The position numbers were made by a program, and so were the translations under genes. The notes beneath the pieces are model-generated. The model saw nothing but the letters and a program-made list of their open reading frames with translations. It had not been told where the DNA came from and did no database searches. A stretch of 64,000 nucleotides of DNA from Gammaproteobacteria bacterium 45_16_T64 (GTDB lineage: Bacteria; Pseudomonadota; Gammaproteobacteria; Pseudomonadales; Ketobacteraceae). Below are positions 7,519-15,378 of the stretch, one piece after another (the stretch's first letter is position 1; the number at the start of each line of letters is the position of its first letter). The DNA lies in the NCBI GenBank assembly GCA_002162955.1, contig MABD01000024.1, positions 1-64,000 on the forward strand, written 5' to 3'.

Positions 7519-9687
7519 ATGACGCATCAGGAGGATCAGTCTAAACAGATTGATCAGAACGGTCGTAGTACCCGTTACGGATACGATGACCTTGGTCGTT
7601 TAGAAACCGTTACACCTGAAGTAACCATTAGTGGAGAGCCTGTTCCTGACACCTCATACACCTATGACGAAGTCGGAAACAAGCTGACCCAAACGGATGC
7701 CGAAGGTCGTACAACCCATTGGACCTATGACTATTACGGTCGCGTACTCACCCGTAAACTCCCAGAAGGCATGACAGAAACCTTCGTTTACGATGATGCT
7801 GCACGCACGGTGGCTGATACCGACTTCAACGGTGACACCAATACCACTTATATGGATAACCAAGGCCGTGTAGATCGTATTGAATATCACGATGGCAGAC
7901 TTGAAGAATTCACCTACTGGGCGAACGGACAAGTCCACACTGTCACCGTCAACAGCACCGACGTGACCACCACCGTATTCGATGACAGAGACCGTCTAGA
8001 TCACGAGATCAAACCCGACGGTACACGACTGGATTATCAATACGATGATGTCGGAAACCGAACGCAGGTTAAGGTCACCCGTGGCACCAATATCACGGTA
8101 ACGGATTACACCTATGATGACCGCAACCGTCTAGAGACCGTCATAGACAACACGGGGGCTGAGACAGGTACCACACGTTACACCTATGATGCGGTAGGTA
8201 GCCTCGATACGGTTACTACACCCAATGGCGTCGTGGCAGATTATGACTATAACAGCGTCAATCAGTTGGAAGTGTTAACCACCAAGAATGCCGCTGGTGA
8301 TGTCCTATCCAGCTATAACTATGGTCTAGATAGCACCGGTAGACGAGAAGATATAACCGAAGCAAACGGTCGATTCACGGATTACATCTACGATGATCTT
8401 TATCGATTAACGGATGAAATCATTTATGTCACAGAAGGTGGCCTAGAGACCTATCGGGCTAACTATATCTATGACTGGGTAGGGAACCGGAAGTATGAAA
8501 CGATTACTGATGGCTCCTCTGTACAGACGGAATATCAGTATGACTTTAACGATCGCTTAACCTCCCAAGGTGGTACCACGTACACCCATGATGACAATGG
8601 CAACACCAAGACGGAAACCCTCGATGGTGTCATCACCACCTACTTCTACGATGCCAAGAACAAGCTGACATCTGTCGATAAGGCTGGCGTGGTCTCAAGC
8701 TACACCTATGACCCCAATGGTATCCGAGCGTCTAAGACCGAGTCAGGTGTAACTACACGCTTTGTGGTTGATTTGAATCGAGACTACGCACAGGTGCTAG
8801 AAGAGGTCGTGAATGACGTTGCGACGGTGAGTTATACGTATGGTCACGATTTGCTCTCTCAGGAGAGAGGAGGGGACTTTAGGTTCTACTCCTATGATGG
8901 GTTGGGTAGTACTAGGGCGTTGACTGATGGTTCGGGTGTGGTTACTGATACGTATCAGTATGAGGCGAATAGTACTGGGAGTACCGAGAATGACTACTTA
9001 TTCGCCGGTGAACAACTAGATAGTGAAACTGATAACTACTATTTGAGAGCTAGATATATGGACCTGTCTATTGGCAGGTTCAATACCATGGATTCGTTTA
9101 ATGGCCTTAATTCTGCTCCTGCTACACTCAACAAATATTTATACGCAAATTCAGATGCTGTCAATTTCATCGATCCTTCAGGGTATTTAAGTTTAGGAGA
9201 AGTGTTGTCAGCGATAAATGTACAAAGTAGATTAACTACAATTGCTGGTAACGCAGGAGGAAGTGCTGCTGGTCGAAAATTACTCTGGAAAGGTGGCTGC
9301 TTTGTCGTAGAAGAATTAGCCCAAGCTGCTTTAGAGAATGCTATCAGTTTGTATGTTTTTGATGATATAAATATCGGTAAGCCCTATGTGGGCCAGTCGA
9401 AGGTGAGCGTTGAAAGTCGAATTAAAAAGCACTTTAAAGTGGTTAGAACATCAGTTGAGAATATTACCGCTGTTTTATCCGTTTCAGTGGCTGAAGGTGT
9501 CTCAGATAAGCTTGAAGACGTGCTTGATGCCCTAGAACAATCATTCATTGACGATCACGATGGCCCTGGCGGTAAAGAAGGGCAGTCTGGTGGATCTGCG
9601 AATAAGAGAAATCAAATTGATCTAACTAAAGACAAGCGAAAGTACCTAGGAAAACTAATGGATAAATTCAAAATCTGTGATGATTAA
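7519..9687 (+). CDS. RHS-repeat toxin, 5'-truncated, with C-terminal GIY-YIG-like nuclease tip
   Basis: This 722-residue protein consists of YD/RHS repeats (YGYDDLGRLETV, YTYDEVGNKLT and many more) to about residue 500, then the RHS core-associated closing region (YYLRARYMDLSIGRFNTMD, later FIDPSGY near 550-558). After it the tip is variable. Residues 611-712 resemble a GIY-YIG nuclease: LYVF (611-614), YVG (623-625), SRIKKHF, a Glu at 673 in ALEQSFID, and NKRN at 695-698. Full RHS toxins are usually well over 1000 residues with an N-terminal delivery region. Here the frame starts directly inside the repeats, so it is either a silent orphan tip or relies on recombination with a full-length gene. 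From about 8.8 kb the repeats give way to AT-richer sequence, marking the tip as an exchanged cassette. Confidence 0.75.
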   Translation: MTHQEDQSKQIDQNGRSTRYGYDDLGRLETVTPEVTISGEPVPDTSYTYDEVGNKLTQTDAEGRTTHWTYDYYGRVLTRKLPEGMTETFVYDDAARTVADTDFNGDTNTTYMDNQGRVDRIEYHDGRLEEFTYWANGQVHTVTVNSTDVTTTVFDDRDRLDHEIKPDGTRLDYQYDDVGNRTQVKVTRGTNITVTDYTYDDRNRLETVIDNTGAETGTTRYTYDAVGSLDTVTTPNGVVADYDYNSVNQLEVLTTKNAAGDVLSSYNYGLDSTGRREDITEANGRFTDYIYDDLYRLTDEIIYVTEGGLETYRANYIYDWVGNRKYETITDGSSVQTEYQYDFNDRLTSQGGTTYTHDDNGNTKTETLDGVITTYFYDAKNKLTSVDKAGVVSSYTYDPNGIRASKTESGVTTRFVVDLNRDYAQVLEEVVNDVATVSYTYGHDLLSQERGGDFRFYSYDGLGSTRALTDGSGVVTDTYQYEANSTGSTENDYLFAGEQLDSETDNYYLRARYMDLSIGRFNTMDSFNGLNSAPATLNKYLYANSDAVNFIDPSGYLSLGEVLSAINVQSRLTTIAGNAGGSAAGRKLLWKGGCFVVEELAQAALENAISLYVFDDINIGKPYVGQSKVSVESRIKKHFKVVRTSVENITAVLSVSVAEGVSDKLEDVLDALEQSFIDDHDGPGGKEGQSGGSANKRNQIDLTKDKRKYLGKLMDKFKICDD

Positions 9688-9697
9688 GGGTGTGGTA

Positions 9698-10555
9698 ATG
9701 TCATCAACAATTAGATATTCAAAAAGTCCTGTTGATAATTCAATGAGATTGCAAATAAAAAATGGGATTGATGGAGTTGCGTTAGCTGAAATCTTGAAAA
9801 GTGAGTATGACCTATTATGGTTGTACTCTGGGAATTTTGAGATTATGGCGTCTACAGGCCTAAGCAACCTCAAAGTAGACAAAATACGCCTTCAGTCTAC
9901 AGAATCTCAAGATGTATCTTGGATTAGTGGACTTAATGAGCTTGAGTCAATCGCTATTAACGGAAAGATTAAGGGTAAGATTGATTTTTCTAGACTGAAA
10001 AGGTTGAAATCTTGTGAGTTGGATTGGTGCGCTGCTACAAAGAGTATCATTACATCTGAGCTGCCGTTGCAAAGGCTAAGCCTCTCAAAATTCTCCGGCT
10101 CTTTGTATGACTTCTGTGATAAAACTTTGGCTAGCGTTGCTACACTAGGGCTTACTGGCGGTATTGAAACGTTAGATAGTATTAGTAGGTTCAAAAATCT
10201 GAATTCTCTGAGCTTATGGAATATGAAGAAGTTGAGAGATATCTCAGGGCTTACTACCTGTAACCAGCTGAAAACTTTGCAGATTGAGTCTTGTAACCTT
10301 CTTGAGTATGAAAAGGTTCTTCAAAGAATTGATACGTTAGAGAAATTATATTTTGAGAATAAGGTGCTGTCGTCACTAAATGTATTTCCTACCAAAAACC
10401 TGGAGTATATTCGATTGGGAGCTGGAACGTTTATTGAGGATGGCGATGTTGAAGTTGCGTTGAACTTTCCAAAGTTGGAATCTATGAGTTTTCCAAAGAG
10501 AAAAGGATACAAATACTCTGCTGAACAATTGAATAAGTTACTTGCCGACAGGTAA
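9698..10555 (+). CDS. Leucine-rich-repeat protein, candidate immunity protein for the RHS tip
   Basis: This 285-residue cytoplasmic protein has repeated LxxLxLxx units (LRLQ..., LESIAING, LKSCELDW, LQRLSLS, LNSLSLWNMKKL, LKTLQIESC, LEKLYFE, LEYIRLG) forming about nine irregular leucine-rich repeats. ATG at 9698 is preferred because aaggg lies 7 bases upstream; an ATG at 9677 overlaps the RHS stop. Direct coupling to the toxin tip is the position where RHS immunity genes sit, and LRR folds can act as binding scaffolds, so it is the best candidate for the cognate antitoxin. This is not demonstrated. A strong terminator follows at 10608. Confidence 0.7.
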   Translation: MSSTIRYSKSPVDNSMRLQIKNGIDGVALAEILKSEYDLLWLYSGNFEIMASTGLSNLKVDKIRLQSTESQDVSWISGLNELESIAINGKIKGKIDFSRLKRLKSCELDWCAATKSIITSELPLQRLSLSKFSGSLYDFCDKTLASVATLGLTGGIETLDSISRFKNLNSLSLWNMKKLRDISGLTTCNQLKTLQIESCNLLEYEKVLQRIDTLEKLYFENKVLSSLNVFPTKNLEYIRLGAGTFIEDGDVEVALNFPKLESMSFPKRKGYKYSAEQLNKLLADR

Positions 10556-10607
10556 GTGCTGCCAACTTAATGTTCTTCTGCTCACCTAATGTTACCGGTT
10601 AAAACCT

Positions 10608-10639
10608 AAAGCCTCGGTGGGTAACGCCGAGGCTTTTTT
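10608..10639 (+). terminator. Rho-independent terminator after the RHS/immunity pair
   Basis: AAAGCCTCGG (10608-10617) pairs with CCGAGGCTTT (10627-10636) around a short loop and runs into six T residues. Its loop gtgggta resembles that of the hairpin at 3457, and the sequence just after the IS6 remnant at 2825 (aaagcctcgatgggta) looks like a decayed relative. Confidence 0.85.
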
Positions 10640-10690
10640 GTTATCATCATTTAGTATAAGAACCCCGATGGTAAACCTGAGGTACTCAAG

Positions 10691-11647
10691 GTGCGGAAAT
10701 TAGTAGTAGACCTGAACAATAAGCCCTGTGACCGCTGGGTTGTGGATGGTGATTTCAAGCAGGCCATAGAAGAGCTGCTGGAATACTATCTGAAAGACCT
10801 AGGTTTCGATGATGACTATCTAGGGGGTATGGGAGACTTGTTGACTGTGGGTATTCCAGAAGAATACCTTGGTGAGCTTAAAGGTATCTCAGATAAAACC
10901 CAAATCCACCTCAATCGAGTGGTAGCCGGCAATCTATATTATGACTTTATGAAAATGGTCATTGGATGTACTGCCTTCTCTGCGCCCACAGGTGAAGGCC
11001 CATTACACGCGAGAAACCTTGATTGGTTATCGACAGGCAGTACGTTGTCTCGTCTAACCCTGATTACTGAATATATCAATGGTCCTCAAGGTACATTCAG
11101 CACTATAGGCTGGTCAGGTATCGTTGGTGCTTTATCGGGTGTTGCGGATAACCGCTTTTCAATTACACTCAATGCGGCGTTGAGCAACGATAAGAATGAG
11201 AGTGGTATACCCGTAGCTTTTCTGATTCGGGATGTGCTCCAGAATGTCTCTACTTTCGTTGAGGCAGTGGGTATTCTGAGTACGACAACTATTCCTTGTG
11301 ATTGCCTATTGCTTGTTACAGGGCTAACAAACGACGAATGTGTTGTTATTGAAAGAACACCGAGTCGTTTCGCGCAACGATGGGCTAAAGATGGAGTAGT
11401 AACTGTGACAAATGACTTCATAAATTTGAAGGTGTCAGCAGACAAGCATATTCCTGATAATGAGTTGGTGGCCTCGTCCTGCGGTCGTTTTAATCGAATC
11501 TGTGAGTTACTGCAAGATAAGCCTAAAGATGCCGATGAATGCATGGCATACCTGAGTGACAGTAAAGTGCAAATGGATATCACAGAGCAGCAAATGGTGT
11601 TTCATGCGAGAAGTGGAGCGGTTCTGTTTCAGGGAAAGGGTTATTAA
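10691..11647 (+). CDS. Ntn-hydrolase of the acyl-CoA:6-APA acyltransferase / acid-ceramidase-like (C45) type
   Basis: This 318-residue protein has the linear-amide hydrolase signature: a pro-segment ending in VIG followed by CTAFSAPTGEGPLHARNLDW. Cys93 would be the nucleophile released by self-cleavage, and the ARNLDW Arg/Asp pair lies about 15-20 residues later. Members split amide bonds of N-acyl-ethanolamines, acyl-homoserine-lactone-like or penicillin-type compounds. The GTG start at 10691 has gaggt upstream and is the only sensible beginning. No signal peptide is evident, so it is probably cytoplasmic. It is 21 bases from the next gene and may be cotranscribed with it. Being in an immunity-rich island is unusual for this family. 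Confidence 0.75.
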   Translation: MRKLVVDLNNKPCDRWVVDGDFKQAIEELLEYYLKDLGFDDDYLGGMGDLLTVGIPEEYLGELKGISDKTQIHLNRVVAGNLYYDFMKMVIGCTAFSAPTGEGPLHARNLDWLSTGSTLSRLTLITEYINGPQGTFSTIGWSGIVGALSGVADNRFSITLNAALSNDKNESGIPVAFLIRDVLQNVSTFVEAVGILSTTTIPCDCLLLVTGLTNDECVVIERTPSRFAQRWAKDGVVTVTNDFINLKVSADKHIPDNELVASSCGRFNRICELLQDKPKDADECMAYLSDSKVQMDITEQQMVFHARSGAVLFQGKGY

Positions 11648-11668
11648 GAGGGAGCAAGCGTTATCGAT

Positions 11669-12229
11669 ATGATTAAAGAGCCCCCATTAAAGTTATTTGG
11701 CCTAAATGACGCTTGGATTGATTTGGGTGTTGTCACCGCAGCGCGCCTTGATGAGCTTGCCGAAGAATACTATAAAGAGCGATACCCTCATAATTTGGAA
11801 CACCATGCGCTATTCGTTTCCTATGAATATATAAACAACGCTGGATCATTTGATAATGACAAAGTCCTACAGGTTGCTGAGCTGCTGATTTCAGAGCTTG
11901 ATGGTGGTGATGTTTGGCAAGTGATACGTACTTTGTTGTCGAGTGATAAGCTCACTGATGATCAGTTTACATTGATAGCCTCCTTGGAATCGTTAAAGGT
12001 ATTTGAGTTAGCAAAATACATTGAGCAAGTAAGGTTGCTGAGATGCTTAAGGCATTCCGTGCTAACCGATGACGTTATTAAAGAGTGCATTGATTCCGGT
12101 AATCCAAATGTTCAGCGGCAACTAGTTGAACGTGCTGATATAGAAGATGGCTACCTAACTTATCTTAAAGATCGTGGCGTGAACAAGAAGATTCGAAATA
12201 TTGCAGGCCATAGGTTACGAACGAGGTAG
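11669..12229 (+). CDS. Hypothetical protein
   Basis: This 186-residue soluble protein is largely helical by composition, with an N-terminal segment FGLNDAWIDLGVVT and a C-terminal part (NPNVQRQLVERADIEDGYLTYL) that resembles a HEAT/ARM-type helical repeat. It ends in a basic RLRTR tail. I do not recognise the family. It lies 21 bases after the Ntn hydrolase on the same strand and precedes a 423-base gap. An immunity role is possible by neighbourhood only. Confidence 0.55.
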   Translation: MIKEPPLKLFGLNDAWIDLGVVTAARLDELAEEYYKERYPHNLEHHALFVSYEYINNAGSFDNDKVLQVAELLISELDGGDVWQVIRTLLSSDKLTDDQFTLIASLESLKVFELAKYIEQVRLLRCLRHSVLTDDVIKECIDSGNPNVQRQLVERADIEDGYLTYLKDRGVNKKIRNIAGHRLRTR

Positions 12230-12652
12230 GGACTAAGAGTAACCAAGCCTCACCTCAAGCCCCGTCCATCGCCTCACCCTTGACGTCTTAAGCGCTAATT
12301 AACACCCGTCATGCGCCACTCCAAGCCCTCTGCCAGCTGCACGCATTCCAAGCGCCACCCTTCATATTTTGAATGAATTATACGAGAGTGGCTATAGGGA
12401 AGCTCAAGGAGGTGTATAGGACGACGCATCCGAGTGGGGTGGGGTAGTATATTAGTTATCGTACGCATCTCGTTGGAGTGTTAATCTGGATATATGGATA
12501 TCTAAATAGATAGTATGTTTGTTTGACATGCCTGCGCTGAAAAGGGAAGTGTGCCGAGTTTATCGGGCTGTGGGATAGTTTTGGGTTCTTGGCATCATAG
12601 CTGCAGTATGAAAAATAACTTATTAGTTAGAATTGATACTTAGGAGCCTTAA
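12230..12652. other. Gene-free spacer of 423 bases
   Basis: No credible reading frame is visible. The first part is unusually C-rich (about 12245-12360). A 13-base word gcgccactccaag at 12313-12325 recurs at 15025-15037 just before the second IS6-like remnant. The right end supplies the upstream region of the next gene, with taggag shortly before the ATG at 12653. Confidence 0.5.
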
Positions 12653-13492
12653 ATGCTAGTCAACGAAGAGAAGGAAATACTCGAATTGTTGGAGCAATAT
12701 ACAGACGGCGAGCTATCTCGAAATACTTTCACAGAGAAGTATGGTGAGGTGTTTGCAAAGTTGAAAGAGAAGCTTGGTGATGTTGTGTGTTACCCGTTGA
12801 ATATTATTATCCCATCTAGCGAGAACAGTGAGCAAGCATGGCAACAAAACATGCGGGAGATGTATCTGAGAGAGATAGAGAGTTTGGATAGTATGCTTGA
12901 GGAAGATGAGCCTTCTTACACTGAAACGCTATCCGAGAAGGAACAAAAAGAGCTCTGTTCGGAAGCAATGCGAGATATCCCAAAGACCGCTTTGGATAGA
13001 GATGCTAAGCAGTGGATAGAAGATAGTCTCGTTGAAGATGGGGAATTCATATTTTTTGATGAGGCAGAGGTTTCCAAGTTTGGTGCAAGCAGGACCTTAT
13101 ATCAAGCGAACCTCGTTCACGAATCGATATTGATGTCTGCTTTGAGTGGAGATTTTGGTCGATTGGACTTTGAATATGCTGCACTTGTGCGCTTGTTGAA
13201 GGATAGCAATAAAGATGTAAAGACAGTCTGGGTGCGTTGCTCTGACGTAGATGGGTTTAGCTCCATTGAGAATACTTGTTGGTATACAGATGAAAATCAA
13301 GAAGTTGAAAATCTAAATTGGATAGAGCACACCTCGCCTGAAGAAACTCAATGGGGAGCCTGTTATTTGGTTTTACTCCCAGCCAACAAAGAGTGGATGC
13401 TGGTCCATTCAAATGATTATGAGAGCTTTAAAATTCAATTACACGGAAGTGATTCATTCATTAACGGTATCACTGAGCGCCTGAAAAACTGA
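12653..13492 (+). CDS. Hypothetical acidic protein
   Basis: This 279-residue protein has a good SD (taggag, 8 bases before the ATG). Residues 1-110 are highly acidic and helical (MREMYLREIESLDSMLEEDE), and the second half is mixed alpha/beta with several Trp residues (WVRCSDVDG, NTCWYTDENQ, TQWGACYLVLLP). No signal peptide or membrane segment is present. I cannot assign a family. It is the first gene of a four-gene + strand run ending with the SUKH-like gene, all small and soluble, which is the usual look of toxin-immunity arrays. Confidence 0.55.
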   Translation: MLVNEEKEILELLEQYTDGELSRNTFTEKYGEVFAKLKEKLGDVVCYPLNIIIPSSENSEQAWQQNMREMYLREIESLDSMLEEDEPSYTETLSEKEQKELCSEAMRDIPKTALDRDAKQWIEDSLVEDGEFIFFDEAEVSKFGASRTLYQANLVHESILMSALSGDFGRLDFEYAALVRLLKDSNKDVKTVWVRCSDVDGFSSIENTCWYTDENQEVENLNWIEHTSPEETQWGACYLVLLPANKEWMLVHSNDYESFKIQLHGSDSFINGITERLKN

Positions 13493-13524
13493 TAGGCGTT
13501 TGGTTGTTATAACTGGGTGACGGA

Positions 13525-13914
13525 ATGAAAAGCGGTAAGCAAAGACGACTTGAAATAAAACAAAAGAGACTTGATAGGACGAAGAAAACGTCTCAACAGG
13601 CGTGTTCAAGTAAAGCCAGTCGCCCTTTGAACTCTGTTGACGCAAATCACGGCGAATTGGAACATAACAATACGTATGGGCCGGTACCACTGTTTTACGT
13701 GGATATACCTTTTGAATGTAGAGATTGCGGTAGTGATGAATTATGGACGGCTAAACAACAGAAGTGGTGGTATGAAGTGGTAAAGGGAGATATCAACTCA
13801 GTCGCTATTAGGTGTAAAAAATGCAGGAAATTGGAGCAGCAGCGAAAAGTAGAAGCTCGTAAGGTACATTTAGATGGTCTTACAAAAAAGCATGGAGAAC
13901 AGGTAGGGCTATGA
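13525..13914 (+). CDS. Zinc-ribbon-domain protein (intact copy)
   Basis: This 129-residue protein has a basic N-terminus (KQRRLEIKQKRLDRTKK) followed at residues 65-105 by a zinc ribbon: CRDC, the conserved DELWTAKQQKWWYEVVKGD, then CKKC and a charged C-terminal helix. The spacing and the TA-QQKW motif match the probable-zinc-ribbon family (zf-trcl type). Such proteins are thought to bind nucleic acid or mediate protein contacts; the function here is unknown. It overlaps the next gene by 4 bases (ATGA), indicating translational coupling. A broken copy with the same downstream partner is at 4024-4239. Confidence 0.75.
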   Translation: MKSGKQRRLEIKQKRLDRTKKTSQQACSSKASRPLNSVDANHGELEHNNTYGPVPLFYVDIPFECRDCGSDELWTAKQQKWWYEVVKGDINSVAIRCKKCRKLEQQRKVEARKVHLDGLTKKHGEQVGL

Positions 13915-14342
13915 TAAAAATTACGTTTGATGAACCTACAAATGGATGGCTTCCTGTCACTATTCGATATCAGGATTGTGAGGAAGTCTTCTTTGCGTCA
14001 GATATTCCTGTTGATCCAGTTATGCGATTGGAGGAAGTATTGGACTCGGCAATCACTGGTTTTGGTGGTGAGGTCTGGTGGCACTTGGAGCCTTCTGGTT
14101 ACTATCTAAGTGTGATCGCCGATAAAACACAGTGTCATGTCAGGCTTGACTACTCAATAGACTCTAAGGCAACAACTAGAGAAATTGTCTTCGACTTTTA
14201 CGGAAGCTTCGATGAGGTTATTATTCCTATTTGGCGGGCATTGAGAAAGCTACAATCACAAGGTTATGACCAATTTATGCCATCCAAGAAGGGAATGGAT
14301 TCTATCACTAGGCAAATTAAAGAGAAAAGAAAGCACACTTAA
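13911..14342 (+). CDS. Conserved hypothetical protein, partner of the zinc-ribbon gene (copy 2)
   Basis: This 143-residue protein is a close paralogue of 4245-4673. The two share ITFDEPTNGWLPVTIRYQDC-like starts, GGEVWWHLEP and the DSKATTRE block; differences are scattered as in sequences diverging under selection. Its ATG overlaps the stop of the zinc-ribbon gene, so the two proteins are probably made in equal amounts and may interact. No known domain, signal peptide or catalytic motif is evident. Confidence 0.7.
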   Translation: MIKITFDEPTNGWLPVTIRYQDCEEVFFASDIPVDPVMRLEEVLDSAITGFGGEVWWHLEPSGYYLSVIADKTQCHVRLDYSIDSKATTREIVFDFYGSFDEVIIPIWRALRKLQSQGYDQFMPSKKGMDSITRQIKEKRKHT

Positions 14343-14390
14343 TATTGGGGCTTTTTCATAGCGAGAGTAGCTATCTTTGGATGTGAAAAT

Positions 14391-14891
14391 ATGAAATTAA
14401 AAACAGACTTGCCACTTTTGTTCGATAATCTAATGAACCCAGAGAGGCCATATGTTCCTAAGGGCGGTGAAACTGTTAAGCCCACTGATGCCAGCATAGG
14501 TCATATTCAAAGGCATTTTGGGGTTAAGTTGCCTGAATCGCTGATCGAATTTGCTCTACAAAGTGACCATTATGACTGCTGGTTTGCTGGGTTGGGTGAT
14601 GATTATTCCTCTTCAAACCATATTGTCAGGATAAATAGCCACTATAAGAAGATTAGACGACGGAAAGGAGGCGCTTGGGCTTATACGAAACCGAAGGACT
14701 TTATTCTGGTTCACGCAGATTTTGACGGTAGGTGTCTTTGTTTGAATGCGGGCAAGCCTAGTGCAATGCTGGGTGAGTATGAATTACAGTATTGGTTTTC
14801 AGGTTATGAAAAGGAATTTGGCGACAAATATAGTAGCTTCGAGTGCTACATTGAATTACTGATTGCTTACCTGGAAGAAAAGGCTAGGTAG
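14391..14891 (+). CDS. SMI1/KNR4 (SUKH)-like immunity protein
   Basis: This 166-residue protein shows the SUKH pattern: an N-terminal helix with IGHIQRHFGVKLPESLIEF (E/h-x-LP-h motif around residues 37-58), a central strand region WFAGLGDDYSSSNHIVRIN, a later FILVHADFDGRCLCLN segment and a final helix ECYIELLIAYLEEK. SUKH proteins are the most frequent immunity proteins of polymorphic toxin systems and normally act in the cytoplasm by binding a specific toxin. No toxin gene lies immediately upstream, so it appears to be an orphan immunity gene. Confidence 0.65.
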   Translation: MKLKTDLPLLFDNLMNPERPYVPKGGETVKPTDASIGHIQRHFGVKLPESLIEFALQSDHYDCWFAGLGDDYSSSNHIVRINSHYKKIRRRKGGAWAYTKPKDFILVHADFDGRCLCLNAGKPSAMLGEYELQYWFSGYEKEFGDKYSSFECYIELLIAYLEEKAR

Positions 14892-14892
14892 A

Positions 14893-14923
14893 AAGCTCTC
14901 GGAGTCTAAAATCAGAGAGCCTT
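14893..14923 (+). terminator. Terminator-like hairpin after the SUKH gene
   Basis: GCTCTC (14895-14900) pairs with GAGAGC (14915-14920), flanked by aaa and ctt. There is no immediate T run, so termination is only suggested. Confidence 0.3.
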
Positions 14924-15109
14924 CCCTGACGATGCTTTTTTGTGATATAGATGAAACAACCTGGATCCAGAGTCTCAAAGGTTTTACCCCAAACCTGCAT
15001 CTAGAGAAATTTAGACCTAACTCAGCGCCACTCCAAGTTCATCACCTGTAACCTCTCTTCATGCCTAGCTCCCAGCCGCTCCCATCTTCGAGATGCCTAC
15101 AGGGATACT

Positions 15110-15290
15110 ATAACCTATAGAGATTGAGCGAATTGGTATGGTTTTGCAGGTTACTTGATCACCTCCAAATAATGCTTTCTAATGTCACGATAATGACTGG
15201 CTTTGAGTAAATGGTGTTGTTGGCGGAAGGGCCTGGTAAGTATTTATGGGGTGTAGAGCATACAGTAATACATTAACTTGACAGTGCTCA
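15110..15290. mobile_element. Degenerate IS6-like remnant, copy 2 (internally deleted)
   Basis: This stretch retains the outer blocks of copy 1 but not the transposase: gaattggtatgg... (15130-15174) matches 2249-2293, gtcacgataatgac (about 15183) matches about 2340, and atggggtgtagagcatacag...ttgacagtgctc (15246-15289) matches 2759-2803. The terminal-inverted-repeat-like word ttgacagtgctc is identical in both. About 370 bases of the middle are missing relative to copy 1. Confidence 0.55.
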
Positions 15291-15378
15291 GTCAATTGTG
15301 TGAGCCAATTGTTGTGTGGCCTTTTTTGTTTCCGGTCGCTAAGCTACTCCTAGATAAATGGTTACAGGATCATCCACC

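Noticed and set aside
7519-9687. A complete type VI or contact-dependent secretion locus
   Set aside because: No VgrG, PAAR, Hcp, CdiB or delivery domain is present; only the RHS repeat part and tip remain.
6486-15021. Integron-type attC sites (gttaggc at 6486, acctaac at 15015)
   Set aside because: The two core-like words are not paired at attC distances and no complementary arms flank them; single 7-mers occur by chance.
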